From Syntrophales bacterium (lineage in GTDB: Bacteria > Desulfobacterota > Syntrophia > Syntrophales > UBA5619), in NCBI GenBank assembly GCA_028712015.1, contig JAQTRB010000023.1, positions 1 to 13,908 of the forward strand: a stretch of 13,908 bases of DNA, in the 5' to 3' direction. Below the pieces are notes generated by a model, which did no database searches, was not told the DNA's origin, and worked only from the letters and a program-made list of their open reading frames with translations. Each line of letters opens with the position of its first letter. The first letter of the stretch is position 1. Both the position numbers and the translations under genes were made by a program. Positions 1-7,175 of the stretch are shown one piece after another.

Positions 1-271
1 GCGACGTCAGGATCTCCTTCTCGTTGAGCCGTCCCTCCCGTTTGAAAAAACCGCCGGGGATCTTTCCCGCGGCATACGTCATTTCCTGGTAATCCACGGT
101 CAGGGGAAGAAAATCGACCCCCTCCCGAATCGTCTTCAACGAAACGGCGGTCACCAGCACCACCGTCTCCCCGTATGTCGCCAGGATGGCGCCGTCCGCC
201 TGCCCCGCGACATAATCCGCCTTCAGGGAGATACTCCTCCCCGCAAAATCCGTACTGAATAGTTTACTCAT
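1..271 (-). CDS. pnp: Polyribonucleotide nucleotidyltransferase (PNPase), N-terminal part
   Basis: The gene runs off the left edge, leaving about 90 N-terminal codons. PNPase is a phosphorolytic 3'-5' exoribonuclease of mRNA decay. The fragment begins MSKLFSTDFAGRSISLKADY and belongs to the first RNase PH-like domain. Diagnostic stretches are GETVVLVTAV (about residues 34-43), then DFLPLTVDYQEMTYAAGKIP and GGFFKREGRLNEKEILTS, which closely match the conserved PNPase N-terminus. The ATG at 271-269 follows a good ribosome binding site (AGAGAGGAAAGT just upstream). It is the last gene of the rimP-to-pnp series and follows rpsO after a 163-nt gap that holds a 94-nt palindrome. The order rpsO-pnp is conserved widely in bacteria. 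Identity is secure. The KH and S1 domains lie outside the window. Confidence 0.97.
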   Translation of the reverse strand, partial: MSKLFSTDFAGRSISLKADYVAGQADGAILATYGETVVLVTAVSLKTIREGVDFLPLTVDYQEMTYAAGKIPGGFFKREGRLNEKEILTS

Positions 272-312
272 ACTTTCCTCTCTAATAGTGGTTTTGCGGC
301 GCAGGGAACAAA

Positions 313-406
313 AGGAGTAAGGAGTAAGAAGCAGGGAGCAACGCGCCCATGAGGGGCCTTCGCCGGCTCCTCGCGCCTCGCTCCTTCCTTTTTACTTCCT
401 ACTCCT
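313..406. repeat. 94-nt imperfect palindromic element in the rpsO-pnp gap
   Basis: The left arm (313-347, starting AGGAGTAAGGAGTAAG) matches the reverse complement of the right arm (372-406) at 27 of 35 ungapped positions by eye. Two of the mismatches become G-U pairs in the minus-strand RNA. An inner stem continues in the loop (352-358 with 365-371, one mismatch, loop 359-364). The whole element can therefore fold as one long hairpin in the leader of pnp mRNA. It could be a dispersed MITE- or REP-like repeat, a processing site, or both. There is no T-run after it on the minus strand, so it is not a typical intrinsic terminator. It contains no credible gene. Confidence 0.8.
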
Positions 407-434
407 GATCAATCCCCCGCACCTTGCGCCCAGG

Positions 435-701
435 TTACTTCCTGAGCCCGAGACGTTGAATCACCGCCCGATAGCGCTCCACGTCCTTGTTCTTCACGTA
501 ATCCAGAAGCCTCCGCCGCTGGCTCACCAGCTTCAGCAGACCCCGCCGGGAGTGATGGTCCTTCTTGTGGGCCTTGAAATGTTCCGTCAGATACTCAATC
601 CTGGCACTGAGGAGGGCAATCTGGACCTCCGGAGATCCCGTATCCTTTTCGTGCAGCCGATATTTTTCGATGATTCCCGTTCTCTTTCCTACATCCAACA
701 C
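435..701 (-). CDS. rpsO: 30S ribosomal protein S15
   Basis: S15 binds 16S rRNA in the central domain and helps nucleate assembly of the small-subunit platform. The sequence has the family core DTGSPEVQIALLSARIEYL, then HFKAHKKDHHSRRGLLKLV, then SQRRRLLDYVKNKDVERY, and ends QRLGLRK. I choose the GTG at 701-699. A strong ribosome binding site (AAGGGAGG, 718-711) lies 9 nt upstream, and the resulting 88-residue protein matches the usual 88-89. An in-frame ATG at 710 abuts that site with no spacer, and one at 725 lies upstream of it, so both are poor starts. A small hairpin (722-740) lies just upstream. The gene is 57 nt after truB and precedes pnp. Confidence 0.95.
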   Translation of the reverse strand: MLDVGKRTGIIEKYRLHEKDTGSPEVQIALLSARIEYLTEHFKAHKKDHHSRRGLLKLVSQRRRLLDYVKNKDVERYRAVIQRLGLRK

Positions 702-721
702 TTGTCTCATCCTCCCTTGCG

Positions 722-740
722 TCAATCGCTCAACGATCGA
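722..740 (-). promoter_or_regulatory. Hairpin just upstream of the rpsO ribosome binding site
   Basis: In the minus-strand RNA, UCGAUCG (740-734) can pair with CGAUUGA (728-722), giving 7 bp with one G-U pair around a 5-nt loop. The stem ends 3 nt before the AAGGGAGG ribosome binding site. S15 represses its own translation through mRNA structures in several bacteria, but those structures differ by lineage and I cannot match this one to a known class. A role in regulation is inference from position. Confidence 0.35.
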
Positions 741-758
741 GGTCTTTTCGCTCCTCGC

Positions 759-1691
759 TCAACCGTTCAAAACCCGTAAGATCCTGGCCGCCTGTTCCTT
801 CCCCGCCCGGGAAGCCAGTTCATCGGATGCGCAGAGCATCCGGGCGACGGCCACCAGCTGTTTGCTTCCGGTTGTGAACTTTATCACATCTCCGGCAACA
901 AGAAAAGGAATATGATGGCGGATCAGGGACTCGCCGTCCGGCTGAAAACCGTTCCGCAGCCTCTCCGCCAACTGCGGATCCACATCGATAACGGCAACAT
1001 CGGGCAGCAGTTCCGCCGGCGACAACAGGCGTGCCATCAGCCGTTCCCGCTTTTCCGCCTCCGTCAGTCCCGCCAGCGCGACGGCCGCCTCCTCGCGGAA
1101 GGGACCGCTGCGCGTCCTGCGCAGGGCCGCCATGCACCCCCCGCAACCCAGCGCGTCGCCCGCCTCCGCGCAGAGAGAGCGGATATAGGTGCCTTTCGAA
1201 CAGGAGACCGCAAAGGTGACGTCGGGGAGACGGATCTCCTCGATCCGGATCCGGTAAATCTCGACCTCCCGCGGCGGCGCTGCAACGTCGATCCCCCGGC
1301 GGGCCCAGTCGTAGAGAGCCTTTCCCCGAACCTTCACCGCCGAGTACCGGGGCGGAACCTGCTCCCGCCTTCCCGTCAGCCCGCCCAGCACCGCTTCCAC
1401 CTGCTCCCGGGTCACGCGAGGCTCCTCCCGGGTAAGGACGCTGCCCTCGGTATCGAGGGTATCGGTCCGAATCCCCAACCGAAGGGTCGCCCGATACTCC
1501 TTGTCGTCAAGCGCCAGAAACTGAACCAGCTTGGTCGCCTCGCCCACGCAGACCGGAAGAACGCCGGTCGCCAGCGGATCCAGGGTCCCCGTATGGCCCG
1601 CTTTTCGTACCCCGAGGGCCCGCTTGACCTCCTCCACCACGTCCCGGGAGGTCGGCCCCGACGGCTTGTCGACGACAACGGCCCCGTTCAT
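759..1691 (-). CDS. truB: tRNA pseudouridine(55) synthase
   Basis: TruB isomerises U55 in the T-loop of tRNAs to pseudouridine. The 310-residue length is normal for the family (about 300-314). It begins MNGAVVVDKPSGPTSRDVV, followed by the catalytic motif GHTGTLDPLATGVLP at residues 32-46, with Asp38 as the expected catalytic aspartate. Other family stretches are KEYRATLRLGIRTDTLDTEG, PPRYSAVKVRGKALYDWARR and SCSKGTYIRSLCAEAGDALG. The C-terminal 80 or so residues resemble a PUA-type RNA-binding domain. The gene starts 34 nt after the nrnA stop, and almost the whole gap is a hairpin that includes the likely weak ribosome binding site (AAAGG). The rpsO gene follows 57 nt downstream, the usual truB-rpsO order. 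Identity is secure. Confidence 0.97.
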   Translation of the reverse strand: MNGAVVVDKPSGPTSRDVVEEVKRALGVRKAGHTGTLDPLATGVLPVCVGEATKLVQFLALDDKEYRATLRLGIRTDTLDTEGSVLTREEPRVTREQVEAVLGGLTGRREQVPPRYSAVKVRGKALYDWARRGIDVAAPPREVEIYRIRIEEIRLPDVTFAVSCSKGTYIRSLCAEAGDALGCGGCMAALRRTRSGPFREEAAVALAGLTEAEKRERLMARLLSPAELLPDVAVIDVDPQLAERLRNGFQPDGESLIRHHIPFLVAGDVIKFTTGSKQLVAVARMLCASDELASRAGKEQAARILRVLNG

Positions 1692-1693
1692 GC

Positions 1694-1725
1694 GAGACCT
1701 TTATTGGAAATCGCACAAAGGTCTC
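1694..1725 (-). promoter_or_regulatory. Perfect 9-bp hairpin filling the nrnA-truB gap
   Basis: GAGACCTTT (1694-1702) and AAAGGTCTC (1717-1725) are perfect inverted repeats with a 14-nt loop. On the minus-strand RNA the structure begins immediately after the nrnA TGA (1728-1726) and ends 2 nt before the truB ATG (1691). Its 3' arm holds AAAGG, the only plausible truB ribosome binding site. There is no T-run, so it does not look like an intrinsic terminator. Control of truB translation is inferred from position. Confidence 0.6.
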
Positions 1726-2688
1726 TCATGCTTCCGCGGCGGCGAGCCGGATCTCCTCGATCACCCGCCGGCGGATCTCCGCCAGCTCCCCTTCCATCCG
1801 ACAGCCGGCGGCGTTGATGTGGCCGCCGCCGCCCAACGCGCGGGCGACCCTCTCCACGTTGACTTTTCCCTTCGAACGCAAGCTCAGCTTGAACCGCCCG
1901 TCCGGCAGCTCCGCATACACCACGGAGATCTCAACCCCGCGGATGGACCGGGGCAGATCGACAAACCCCTCGGTATGCTCCGCGAGCGCCCCGGCGTCGG
2001 CGAGCGCCTTCGTCGTCACGACCAGCGAACCGACCCGCCCCCCCTCCTCCAGCGTCAGCGTGGGGAGAACGGCCGCCAGCAGCCGGATTCTGACCGGGGG
2101 GTCGGCCTCGTAAATATTCTCCGAGATCCATTGGGGATCGGCGCCGCCGTCGACGAGGTCCGCCGCGGCCAGCAACGCTTCGCGGCGGGTATTCCGGTAG
2201 CGGAATCCGCCCGTATCGGTCAGGATCGCCGTATAGAGGCATGTCGCAACCTCGCCGGTCGCCGCGAGCCCCATATCCCGAATCAGCCGGAAGATCAGTT
2301 CGCCCGTCGAGCTCGCCAGCGGATCGATCAGCCGTGTTTCGCAAAACCCCCCGTTGGAGACGTGGTGGTCGATGTTGATGAGGTTCGGGATCGTTCCGAT
2401 CCGGGAGGCCTCTTCCCCGGTCCGGTCGAGGTCGCCGCAATCCAGGATGAAGGCCGCATCGAAGCGCTCGAGGGGAGGGAGTTGATGGACAATCCGGTCG
2501 CTCCCCGGAAGAAAAAGGTAATTTTCCGGCGTCCGGTCCTGATTGTAAACGACGGTCTCTTTCCCCAAATCCTGCAAGATCCGGCAGAGGGCCAGCTCGG
2601 AACCGATGGCGTCCCCATCGGGTCGCTCATGGGACGTGATCAGAAACACCCGGCTGCGGCCGATCCGTTCGCTAATCCTCTTGAGCAT
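1726..2688 (-). CDS. nrnA: DHH-family oligoribonuclease / pAp phosphatase (NrnA type)
   Basis: NrnA-type enzymes degrade very short RNAs (nanoRNAs), and many also dephosphorylate pAp; they stand in for Orn in bacteria that lack it. The 320-residue protein has the DHH phosphoesterase motifs in order: SHERPDGDAIGS (residues 19-30), ILDCGD (81-86), DHHVSN (107-112) and TDTGGFRY (157-164). A C-terminal DHHA1 domain carries GGGGHINAAG (286-295). All metal-binding residues expected of the family appear present. The ATG (2688-2686) follows GAGGAGG and lies within the end of rbfA, a 17-nt overlap that suggests translational coupling. A place between rbfA and truB is typical of this family. The DHH family is certain; the exact substrate is inferred from family and context. 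Confidence 0.92.
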   Translation of the reverse strand: MLKRISERIGRSRVFLITSHERPDGDAIGSELALCRILQDLGKETVVYNQDRTPENYLFLPGSDRIVHQLPPLERFDAAFILDCGDLDRTGEEASRIGTIPNLINIDHHVSNGGFCETRLIDPLASSTGELIFRLIRDMGLAATGEVATCLYTAILTDTGGFRYRNTRREALLAAADLVDGGADPQWISENIYEADPPVRIRLLAAVLPTLTLEEGGRVGSLVVTTKALADAGALAEHTEGFVDLPRSIRGVEISVVYAELPDGRFKLSLRSKGKVNVERVARALGGGGHINAAGCRMEGELAEIRRRVIEEIRLAAAEA

Positions 2689-3043
2689 GCGCCTCCTCTT
2701 CCCGATGGATCTCCGAAATCAGCCGCTCGATCCGATTCCCGTAGGCAAAAGACGGATCGTAGGAAAACAAGAGCTCCGGAACGCAGCGGAGCTGGAGTCT
2801 GCGCCCCAGTTCCCGTCTCAGGAAACCCGTCGCTTTTGCGAGCCCGGTCTTGACCGCCGCGCCGCACTGATCCTTTCCCAACTCGACGAAAAAGATCCTC
2901 GCCGTCCGCAGATCATCGGAAACCTTGGCGCCGGTGATCGTGACGGCGCCGATCCGCGGGTCGCGGACCTGCTTGAGCAGGATGTCGGAAATCTCTATCT
3001 TGATGAGGTCGGCCACGCGGTCCGCCCTTTTGAAGCTACTCAT
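2672..3043 (-). CDS. rbfA: Ribosome-binding factor A
   Basis: RbfA is a single-KH-domain factor that binds the immature 30S subunit and helps 16S rRNA 5'-end maturation. The protein is 123 residues, normal for the family. Recognisable stretches are FKRADRVADLIKIEISDILL (residues 4-23), VRDPRIGAVTITGAKVSDDL (26-45), and FLRRELGRRLQLRCVPELLF (74-93) followed by SYDPSF. The frame stays open upstream to 3340, but that extension lies inside infB and is not RbfA-like, so I take the ATG at 3043-3041. It begins only 4 nt after the infB stop and has no clear ribosome binding site, which suggests reinitiation by ribosomes finishing infB. Its end overlaps nrnA by 17 nt. Confidence 0.95.
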   Translation of the reverse strand: MSSFKRADRVADLIKIEISDILLKQVRDPRIGAVTITGAKVSDDLRTARIFFVELGKDQCGAAVKTGLAKATGFLRRELGRRLQLRCVPELLFSYDPSFAYGNRIERLISEIHREEEAHAQED

Positions 3044-3047
3044 ATTT

Positions 3048-5810
3048 CTATAATTTTCGCTCGATCCGTTCCTTGATGTACGCTTCGATGACATCCCCCA
3101 CCCGGATGTCGTTGTACCCCTCGATGCCGATGCCGCACTCGAACCCGGCGGCCACCTCCTTCGCATCGTCCTTGAACCGCCGCAGCGAGGCCACCCGGCC
3201 GTCATAGAGGACCACGCCGTCCCGAAGCAGCCGAAGGGCCGATGCCCTGGTGATCTTGCCGTCCGTGACGTAGCTCCCGGCGATGGCTCCGATCTTGGGC
3301 ACCCGGAAGATCTCCCGGACATCGGCGCGTCCCTGGACAACCTCCTGGTAGATCGGATCGAGCAGGCCCTCCATGGCCGCGCGAACGTCGGCGATCACAT
3401 TGTAGATGATATCGTACAGCTTGATGTCCACCCCCTCCTGCTCGGCCACCTCCGTCACGCGGGGATCGGGACGGACGTTGAAACCGATGACCACCGCATC
3501 GGATGCCGAGGCGAGCATGACGTCGGTTTCGGTGATCGTCCCCGTGGAGCTGTGGATGATCTTGAGTCGGATATCGTCGGTGCTGAGCTTGCCCAGCGCG
3601 TCGTTCAGGGCCTCGATGGAACCCTGCACATCGGCCTTGAGAACGACGTTAAGCTCCTTGGTCCCCTCCTTCATCCGCTGATAGAGCTGTTCCAGCGTGA
3701 TCTTCGAGGAGACCGAGAGTTCCCGCTCCCTTTCCTTCCGAATCCAGTACTCTCCGATGTTGCGGGCCTTTTTCTCGTCATCGACGCAGATGAATTCGGT
3801 GCTCGCCTGGGGGACCCGCGAAAACCCGATGACCTCCACCGGCATGGACGGCCCCGCCTCGCTGATCCGCCGGCCCTGATCGTCGATCATCGCCCGGACC
3901 CGGCCGAATTCCGTCTTGGAGACAAAGGCATCCCCTTCGTGCAGCGTGCCCTCCTGGATCAGCACGGTCGCGACCGGTCCCCGGCCCCGGTCCAGCTTCG
4001 CTTCGATGATCACGCCGCGGGCGGGGCAGGCCGGATCCGCCTTGAGCTCCATCATATCGGCCTGCAGCAGGATCATCTCCAGCAGTTCCCCGATCCCCTG
4101 CTTCTTCTTGGCCGAAACCTCGCAGAAGATCGTCTCGCCGCCCCACTCCTCCGAGAGGAGTTTGTATTCGGTCAGGGCCTGACGGATCTTTCCCGAATCG
4201 GCGCCCGGTTTGTCGATTTTGTTGATGGCCACGATAATGGGAACCCCGGCCACCTGGGCATGGTTGATCGCCTCCACGGTCTGTCCCATCACACCGTCGT
4301 CGGCGGCGACCACCAGAACGACGATGTCGGTCACCTGGGCCCCCCGGGCGCGCATGGCCGTGAAGGCCTCGTGACCCGGCGTATCGAGGAAGACGATGTC
4401 CCGTCCGTTGATGCGGACGTGATAGGCGCCGATCGCCTGGGTGATCCCTCCCGCCTCGCCGTCGATCACGTTCGTCTCCCGGATGGCGTCCAGCAGCGAC
4501 GTCTTGCCGTGATCGACGTGACCCATGATCGTGACCACCGGCGCCCGGGGCTTCAGATTTTCCGGCGCCGCTTCGGTTCTCTGCAGGGTTTCGTCCATGG
4601 CGCTCTGGGCCGCCTCCACCTGATATCCGAAATCGGCGGCAATCAACGTCGCGGTGTCGAAATCGATCGCCTGGTTGATGGTCACCATCAGACCCAGACC
4701 GATCAGCTTGTTGATCACGTCCGACGCCTTGGCCCCCATCCGCTTGGCCAACTCGCCGACGCTGATCGCTTCGTCCACCCGGATCCTGCGCTTGATCGCC
4801 TTCGGCGTGGTAATCTGGGTCTTTTTCATCTTGACCGGCGCGACCTTCTTCTCTTCCCGCCATTTTGACGGCCGCTCGTCGCGATCAACCTCGATCTGCC
4901 GACCCTTCCGGTCCACCAGTTTCTTGAGCACGGATTTCTTCCGCGGCGGCGCTTCGCCCATCAGAACCTCGACGGGCGCCTTCCAACCCTTCATCTTCGG
5001 TTTCTCGGCTTCCGGCTGCCGGCCGGATTTTTCCGTGCGGGGAGGAAGAGGACCGGAGGCCCCGATATCCTTGACGATTTTCAGTTCCGGTCTGCGGGGG
5101 ATCTCTTTTCGACCGGCCGGGGGGGGCTGCGGTCGGCGATCCTGCTCGGAGGGGCGCTTGATTTCGCGAGGCGTCGGGGCCGATTCGGGCAGGGGCTTTT
5201 CCGCCGGCTCCGGGATCTTCTCCGCGGTTTCGGTACCCGGTTTTTTCTGAGCTTCGCTCTTCTTTTCCGCCGCCGTCATTTCCGGTTTGATCGTCGCCGG
5301 TTTCGCTTCCGGCTCTCCGGAGACAACCGCCGCGGGCTTGGGCGCGGTTTCCTCCGCCGCCGGCGCGGAAACACGCGCCTTGACCGCTGCCGGCTTCTTC
5401 GCGGGAATGGCGCTGTCGAGCGGCGATTCCCGATAGATGGATGTCCTCACCGGCGCTTCCGGGGGAGGAACCTCGGGGAGGGGCTCCGCGGGTTTCGTCT
5501 CGGCGCCCTTCTTCTCCGCCTCGCGCGGCTCTTCCTTCATTTCCGGCGGGGGGGCGACCTCCTCCGCGGGAATCTCCTCCGGCACCGCGCGAACCGCCCT
5601 CCGCCGGATAACCGTGGACTTGATCCTCTTTTCGACCACCTCCCGGGCTTCCGGGGCAAGCAGTTCCGTTTGAATCCTCTCCAGATCGCCCTCTTCAAGG
5701 GTGCTCGAGTGGGATTTGACCGCAATGCCGATCTTTTCCAGGCGCGAAATCAGTTCCTTGTTTTCCAGCCCCAACTCCTTGGCCAGTTCGTATACTCTTT
5801 TTTTCGCCAT
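3048..5810 (-). CDS. infB: Translation initiation factor IF-2
   Basis: IF2 is the GTPase that brings fMet-tRNA to the 30S subunit and promotes subunit joining. The 920-residue protein starts MAKKRVYELAKELGL. An IF2-N module spans about residues 1-55. A linker rich in Pro, Glu, Lys and Ala spans about 60-335. A second IF2-N module (VDEAISVGELAKRMGAKASD) covers about 345-400. The G domain has GHVDHGKT (430-437), GGITQ (454-458), DTPGH (476-480), NKID (530-533) and SAK (566-568). Domains II, III and the C-terminal beta-barrel follow, ending IKERIERKL. I choose the ATG at 5810 because it opens the conserved N-terminus and has GGGGGGAG 10 nt upstream; a GTG at 5840 would add ten atypical residues. 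No ylxR or ylxQ gene lies between nusA and infB. Confidence 0.97.
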   Translation of the reverse strand: MAKKRVYELAKELGLENKELISRLEKIGIAVKSHSSTLEEGDLERIQTELLAPEAREVVEKRIKSTVIRRRAVRAVPEEIPAEEVAPPPEMKEEPREAEKKGAETKPAEPLPEVPPPEAPVRTSIYRESPLDSAIPAKKPAAVKARVSAPAAEETAPKPAAVVSGEPEAKPATIKPEMTAAEKKSEAQKKPGTETAEKIPEPAEKPLPESAPTPREIKRPSEQDRRPQPPPAGRKEIPRRPELKIVKDIGASGPLPPRTEKSGRQPEAEKPKMKGWKAPVEVLMGEAPPRKKSVLKKLVDRKGRQIEVDRDERPSKWREEKKVAPVKMKKTQITTPKAIKRRIRVDEAISVGELAKRMGAKASDVINKLIGLGLMVTINQAIDFDTATLIAADFGYQVEAAQSAMDETLQRTEAAPENLKPRAPVVTIMGHVDHGKTSLLDAIRETNVIDGEAGGITQAIGAYHVRINGRDIVFLDTPGHEAFTAMRARGAQVTDIVVLVVAADDGVMGQTVEAINHAQVAGVPIIVAINKIDKPGADSGKIRQALTEYKLLSEEWGGETIFCEVSAKKKQGIGELLEMILLQADMMELKADPACPARGVIIEAKLDRGRGPVATVLIQEGTLHEGDAFVSKTEFGRVRAMIDDQGRRISEAGPSMPVEVIGFSRVPQASTEFICVDDEKKARNIGEYWIRKERERELSVSSKITLEQLYQRMKEGTKELNVVLKADVQGSIEALNDALGKLSTDDIRLKIIHSSTGTITETDVMLASASDAVVIGFNVRPDPRVTEVAEQEGVDIKLYDIIYNVIADVRAAMEGLLDPIYQEVVQGRADVREIFRVPKIGAIAGSYVTDGKITRASALRLLRDGVVLYDGRVASLRRFKDDAKEVAAGFECGIGIEGYNDIRVGDVIEAYIKERIERKL

Positions 5811-5853
5811 GCCCAACAATCTCCCCCCATCCAAATTCACATCCGAGGATATT

Positions 5854-7122
5854 CTAAGCCGGAACCACCTTTTCCCCGCCGACCTCCTGATCGAGCATTT
5901 TTCCCGCTTCTTCGATCCAGATCGCGGCGGTCTTCTCGCCCACGCCCGGGATCGCCGCCAGCTGTTCGGAATCGGCGGCCGCCAGCATCGCCATGCTCTT
6001 CAGCCCCACCTTGAACAGTCGTTCCGCCGTGGCCTCGCCGATCCCCGGGATTTTCATGAGGGACTTGTACCCCTCGTCCGCCTTTGCGGCCACCGTCGAT
6101 TCGCTCTTGACATCGATCTTCCAGCCGGTCAATTTCACGGCCAGCCTCACATTCTGCCCGTTTTTTCCGATGGCCAGCGAGAGCTGATCGTCCGGAACGA
6201 TCACCTCCATCGCCCGGTTCTCGTCATCGACGAAGACCCGGTTCACCTTTGCCGGGGAGAGGGCGCTGCAGACATATTTGGCCTGATCCTCCGCATAGGG
6301 GATGATATCGATCTTTTCCCCGCGGAGCTCCTGGACGACACTCTGGACCCGTGTCCCCCGCATCCCGACGCAGGCGCCCACCGGGTCGATATCCTTGTCC
6401 CGGCTCTTGACGGCAATCTTGGAGCGCTTGCCCGGTTCCCGCGAGACATTGATGATTTCGATCAATCCCTCTGAGATTTCCGGAACTTCCACTTCAAAGA
6501 GGGCCTTGAGGAAACTGGGATGGGTCCGGGAGAGGATGATCTGGGGACCCTTCGTGATCTTCTTCACATCACAGATAAAGGCCCGGATGCGCTCGCCACG
6601 CTTGTAGGATTCCTTGAAGATCTGCTCCGAAACGGGGATGATCCCTTCGGCGCGGCCCAGATTCACGATGATGTTCCCGCCCTCGAACCGCTGCACGAAC
6701 CCGTTGCACAGATCCCCCTTTTTGGTGTGATACTCTTCGTAGATGTTGTCCCGTTCCGCATCCTTCACGCGCTGGATGATGATCTGTTTCGCGGTTTGAA
6801 CGGCGATCCGGCCGAAGGTGCTGGTTTCGATTTTGATCCCGAGGCTGTCGCCCGGTTCCGCCTCCTCATCCAGGGAATCTCTCGCCTCCGTCAGCGAAAC
6901 CTGGGTTTCCGGATCCAGAACCTTCTCCATCACCGTTTTGAACTGGAAAACCTCGATCTCTCCGGCCTCATCGTTGTAATGGGCCTCCAATTCGACATCG
7001 GGTCCCAGTTTCTTGCGGGCCGCCGTCAGCATGGCATCCTCGAGAGCCTTGACAATAATCTCCCGGTCGATGCCGCGATCCTTGCCCATCTGTTCGATCA
7101 GCCGTTTCAGTTCCGGAAACAT
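5854..7122 (-). CDS. nusA: Transcription termination/antitermination factor NusA
   Basis: NusA binds RNA polymerase and nascent RNA and modulates pausing, termination and antitermination. With the ATG at 7122 the protein has 422 residues. The N-terminal polymerase-binding domain covers about residues 1-130 (MFPELKRLIEQMGKDRGI). An S1 domain covers about 135-200 (GDLCNGFVQRFEGGNIIVNL). KH1 contains VGACVGMRGTRVQSVVQEL (about 248-266) and KH2 contains LAIGKNGQNVRLAV (about 316-329). Two helix-hairpin-helix motifs close the protein: IPGIGEATAERLF (358-370) and IPGVGEKTAA (391-400). An in-frame ATG at 7179 overlaps the rimP stop as ATGA. I prefer 7122 because it has a perfect GGAGG 7 nt upstream and gives the standard N-terminus. 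Confidence 0.96.
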   Translation of the reverse strand: MFPELKRLIEQMGKDRGIDREIIVKALEDAMLTAARKKLGPDVELEAHYNDEAGEIEVFQFKTVMEKVLDPETQVSLTEARDSLDEEAEPGDSLGIKIETSTFGRIAVQTAKQIIIQRVKDAERDNIYEEYHTKKGDLCNGFVQRFEGGNIIVNLGRAEGIIPVSEQIFKESYKRGERIRAFICDVKKITKGPQIILSRTHPSFLKALFEVEVPEISEGLIEIINVSREPGKRSKIAVKSRDKDIDPVGACVGMRGTRVQSVVQELRGEKIDIIPYAEDQAKYVCSALSPAKVNRVFVDDENRAMEVIVPDDQLSLAIGKNGQNVRLAVKLTGWKIDVKSESTVAAKADEGYKSLMKIPGIGEATAERLFKVGLKSMAMLAAADSEQLAAIPGVGEKTAAIWIEEAGKMLDQEVGGEKVVPA

Positions 7123-7152
7123 GTAAAAACCTCCGTGATCATTCAGTACACT

Positions 7153-7169
7153 CCGGGATCGATCCCCGG
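7153..7169 (-). promoter_or_regulatory. Hairpin in the rimP-nusA gap
   Basis: The sequence CCGGGATCGATCCCCGG on the plus strand is nearly a perfect palindrome. In the minus-strand RNA it folds as a GC-rich stem of about 6 bp with a bulged G and a UCGA loop. It lies between the rimP stop (7176) and the nusA ribosome binding site (7130-7134). No T-run follows, so a terminator is unlikely. It may affect mRNA stability or limit read-in from rimP; the function is inferred only from position. Confidence 0.45.
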
Positions 7170-7175
7170 CGACAT

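Noticed and set aside
1531..2853. Long plus-strand open frame antisense to truB, nrnA and rbfA
   Set aside because: Biased, low-complexity Arg/Pro/Gly-rich translation with no family resemblance. Open antisense frames are expected in GC-rich coding DNA, and the minus-strand genes are certain.
2672..3340. Extended rbfA reading frame of 222 codons
   Set aside because: The extra 99 codons lie inside the infB coding sequence and do not resemble RbfA. The start at 3043 gives the standard protein.
3552..4868. 438-codon plus-strand open frame inside infB
   Set aside because: Asp/Arg/His/Leu-rich antisense shadow of IF2 with no family signature.
5808..5840. GTG 5840 as the infB start
   Set aside because: It adds ten non-conserved residues. 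The ATG at 5810 begins the canonical MAKKRVYELA and has its own G-rich site.
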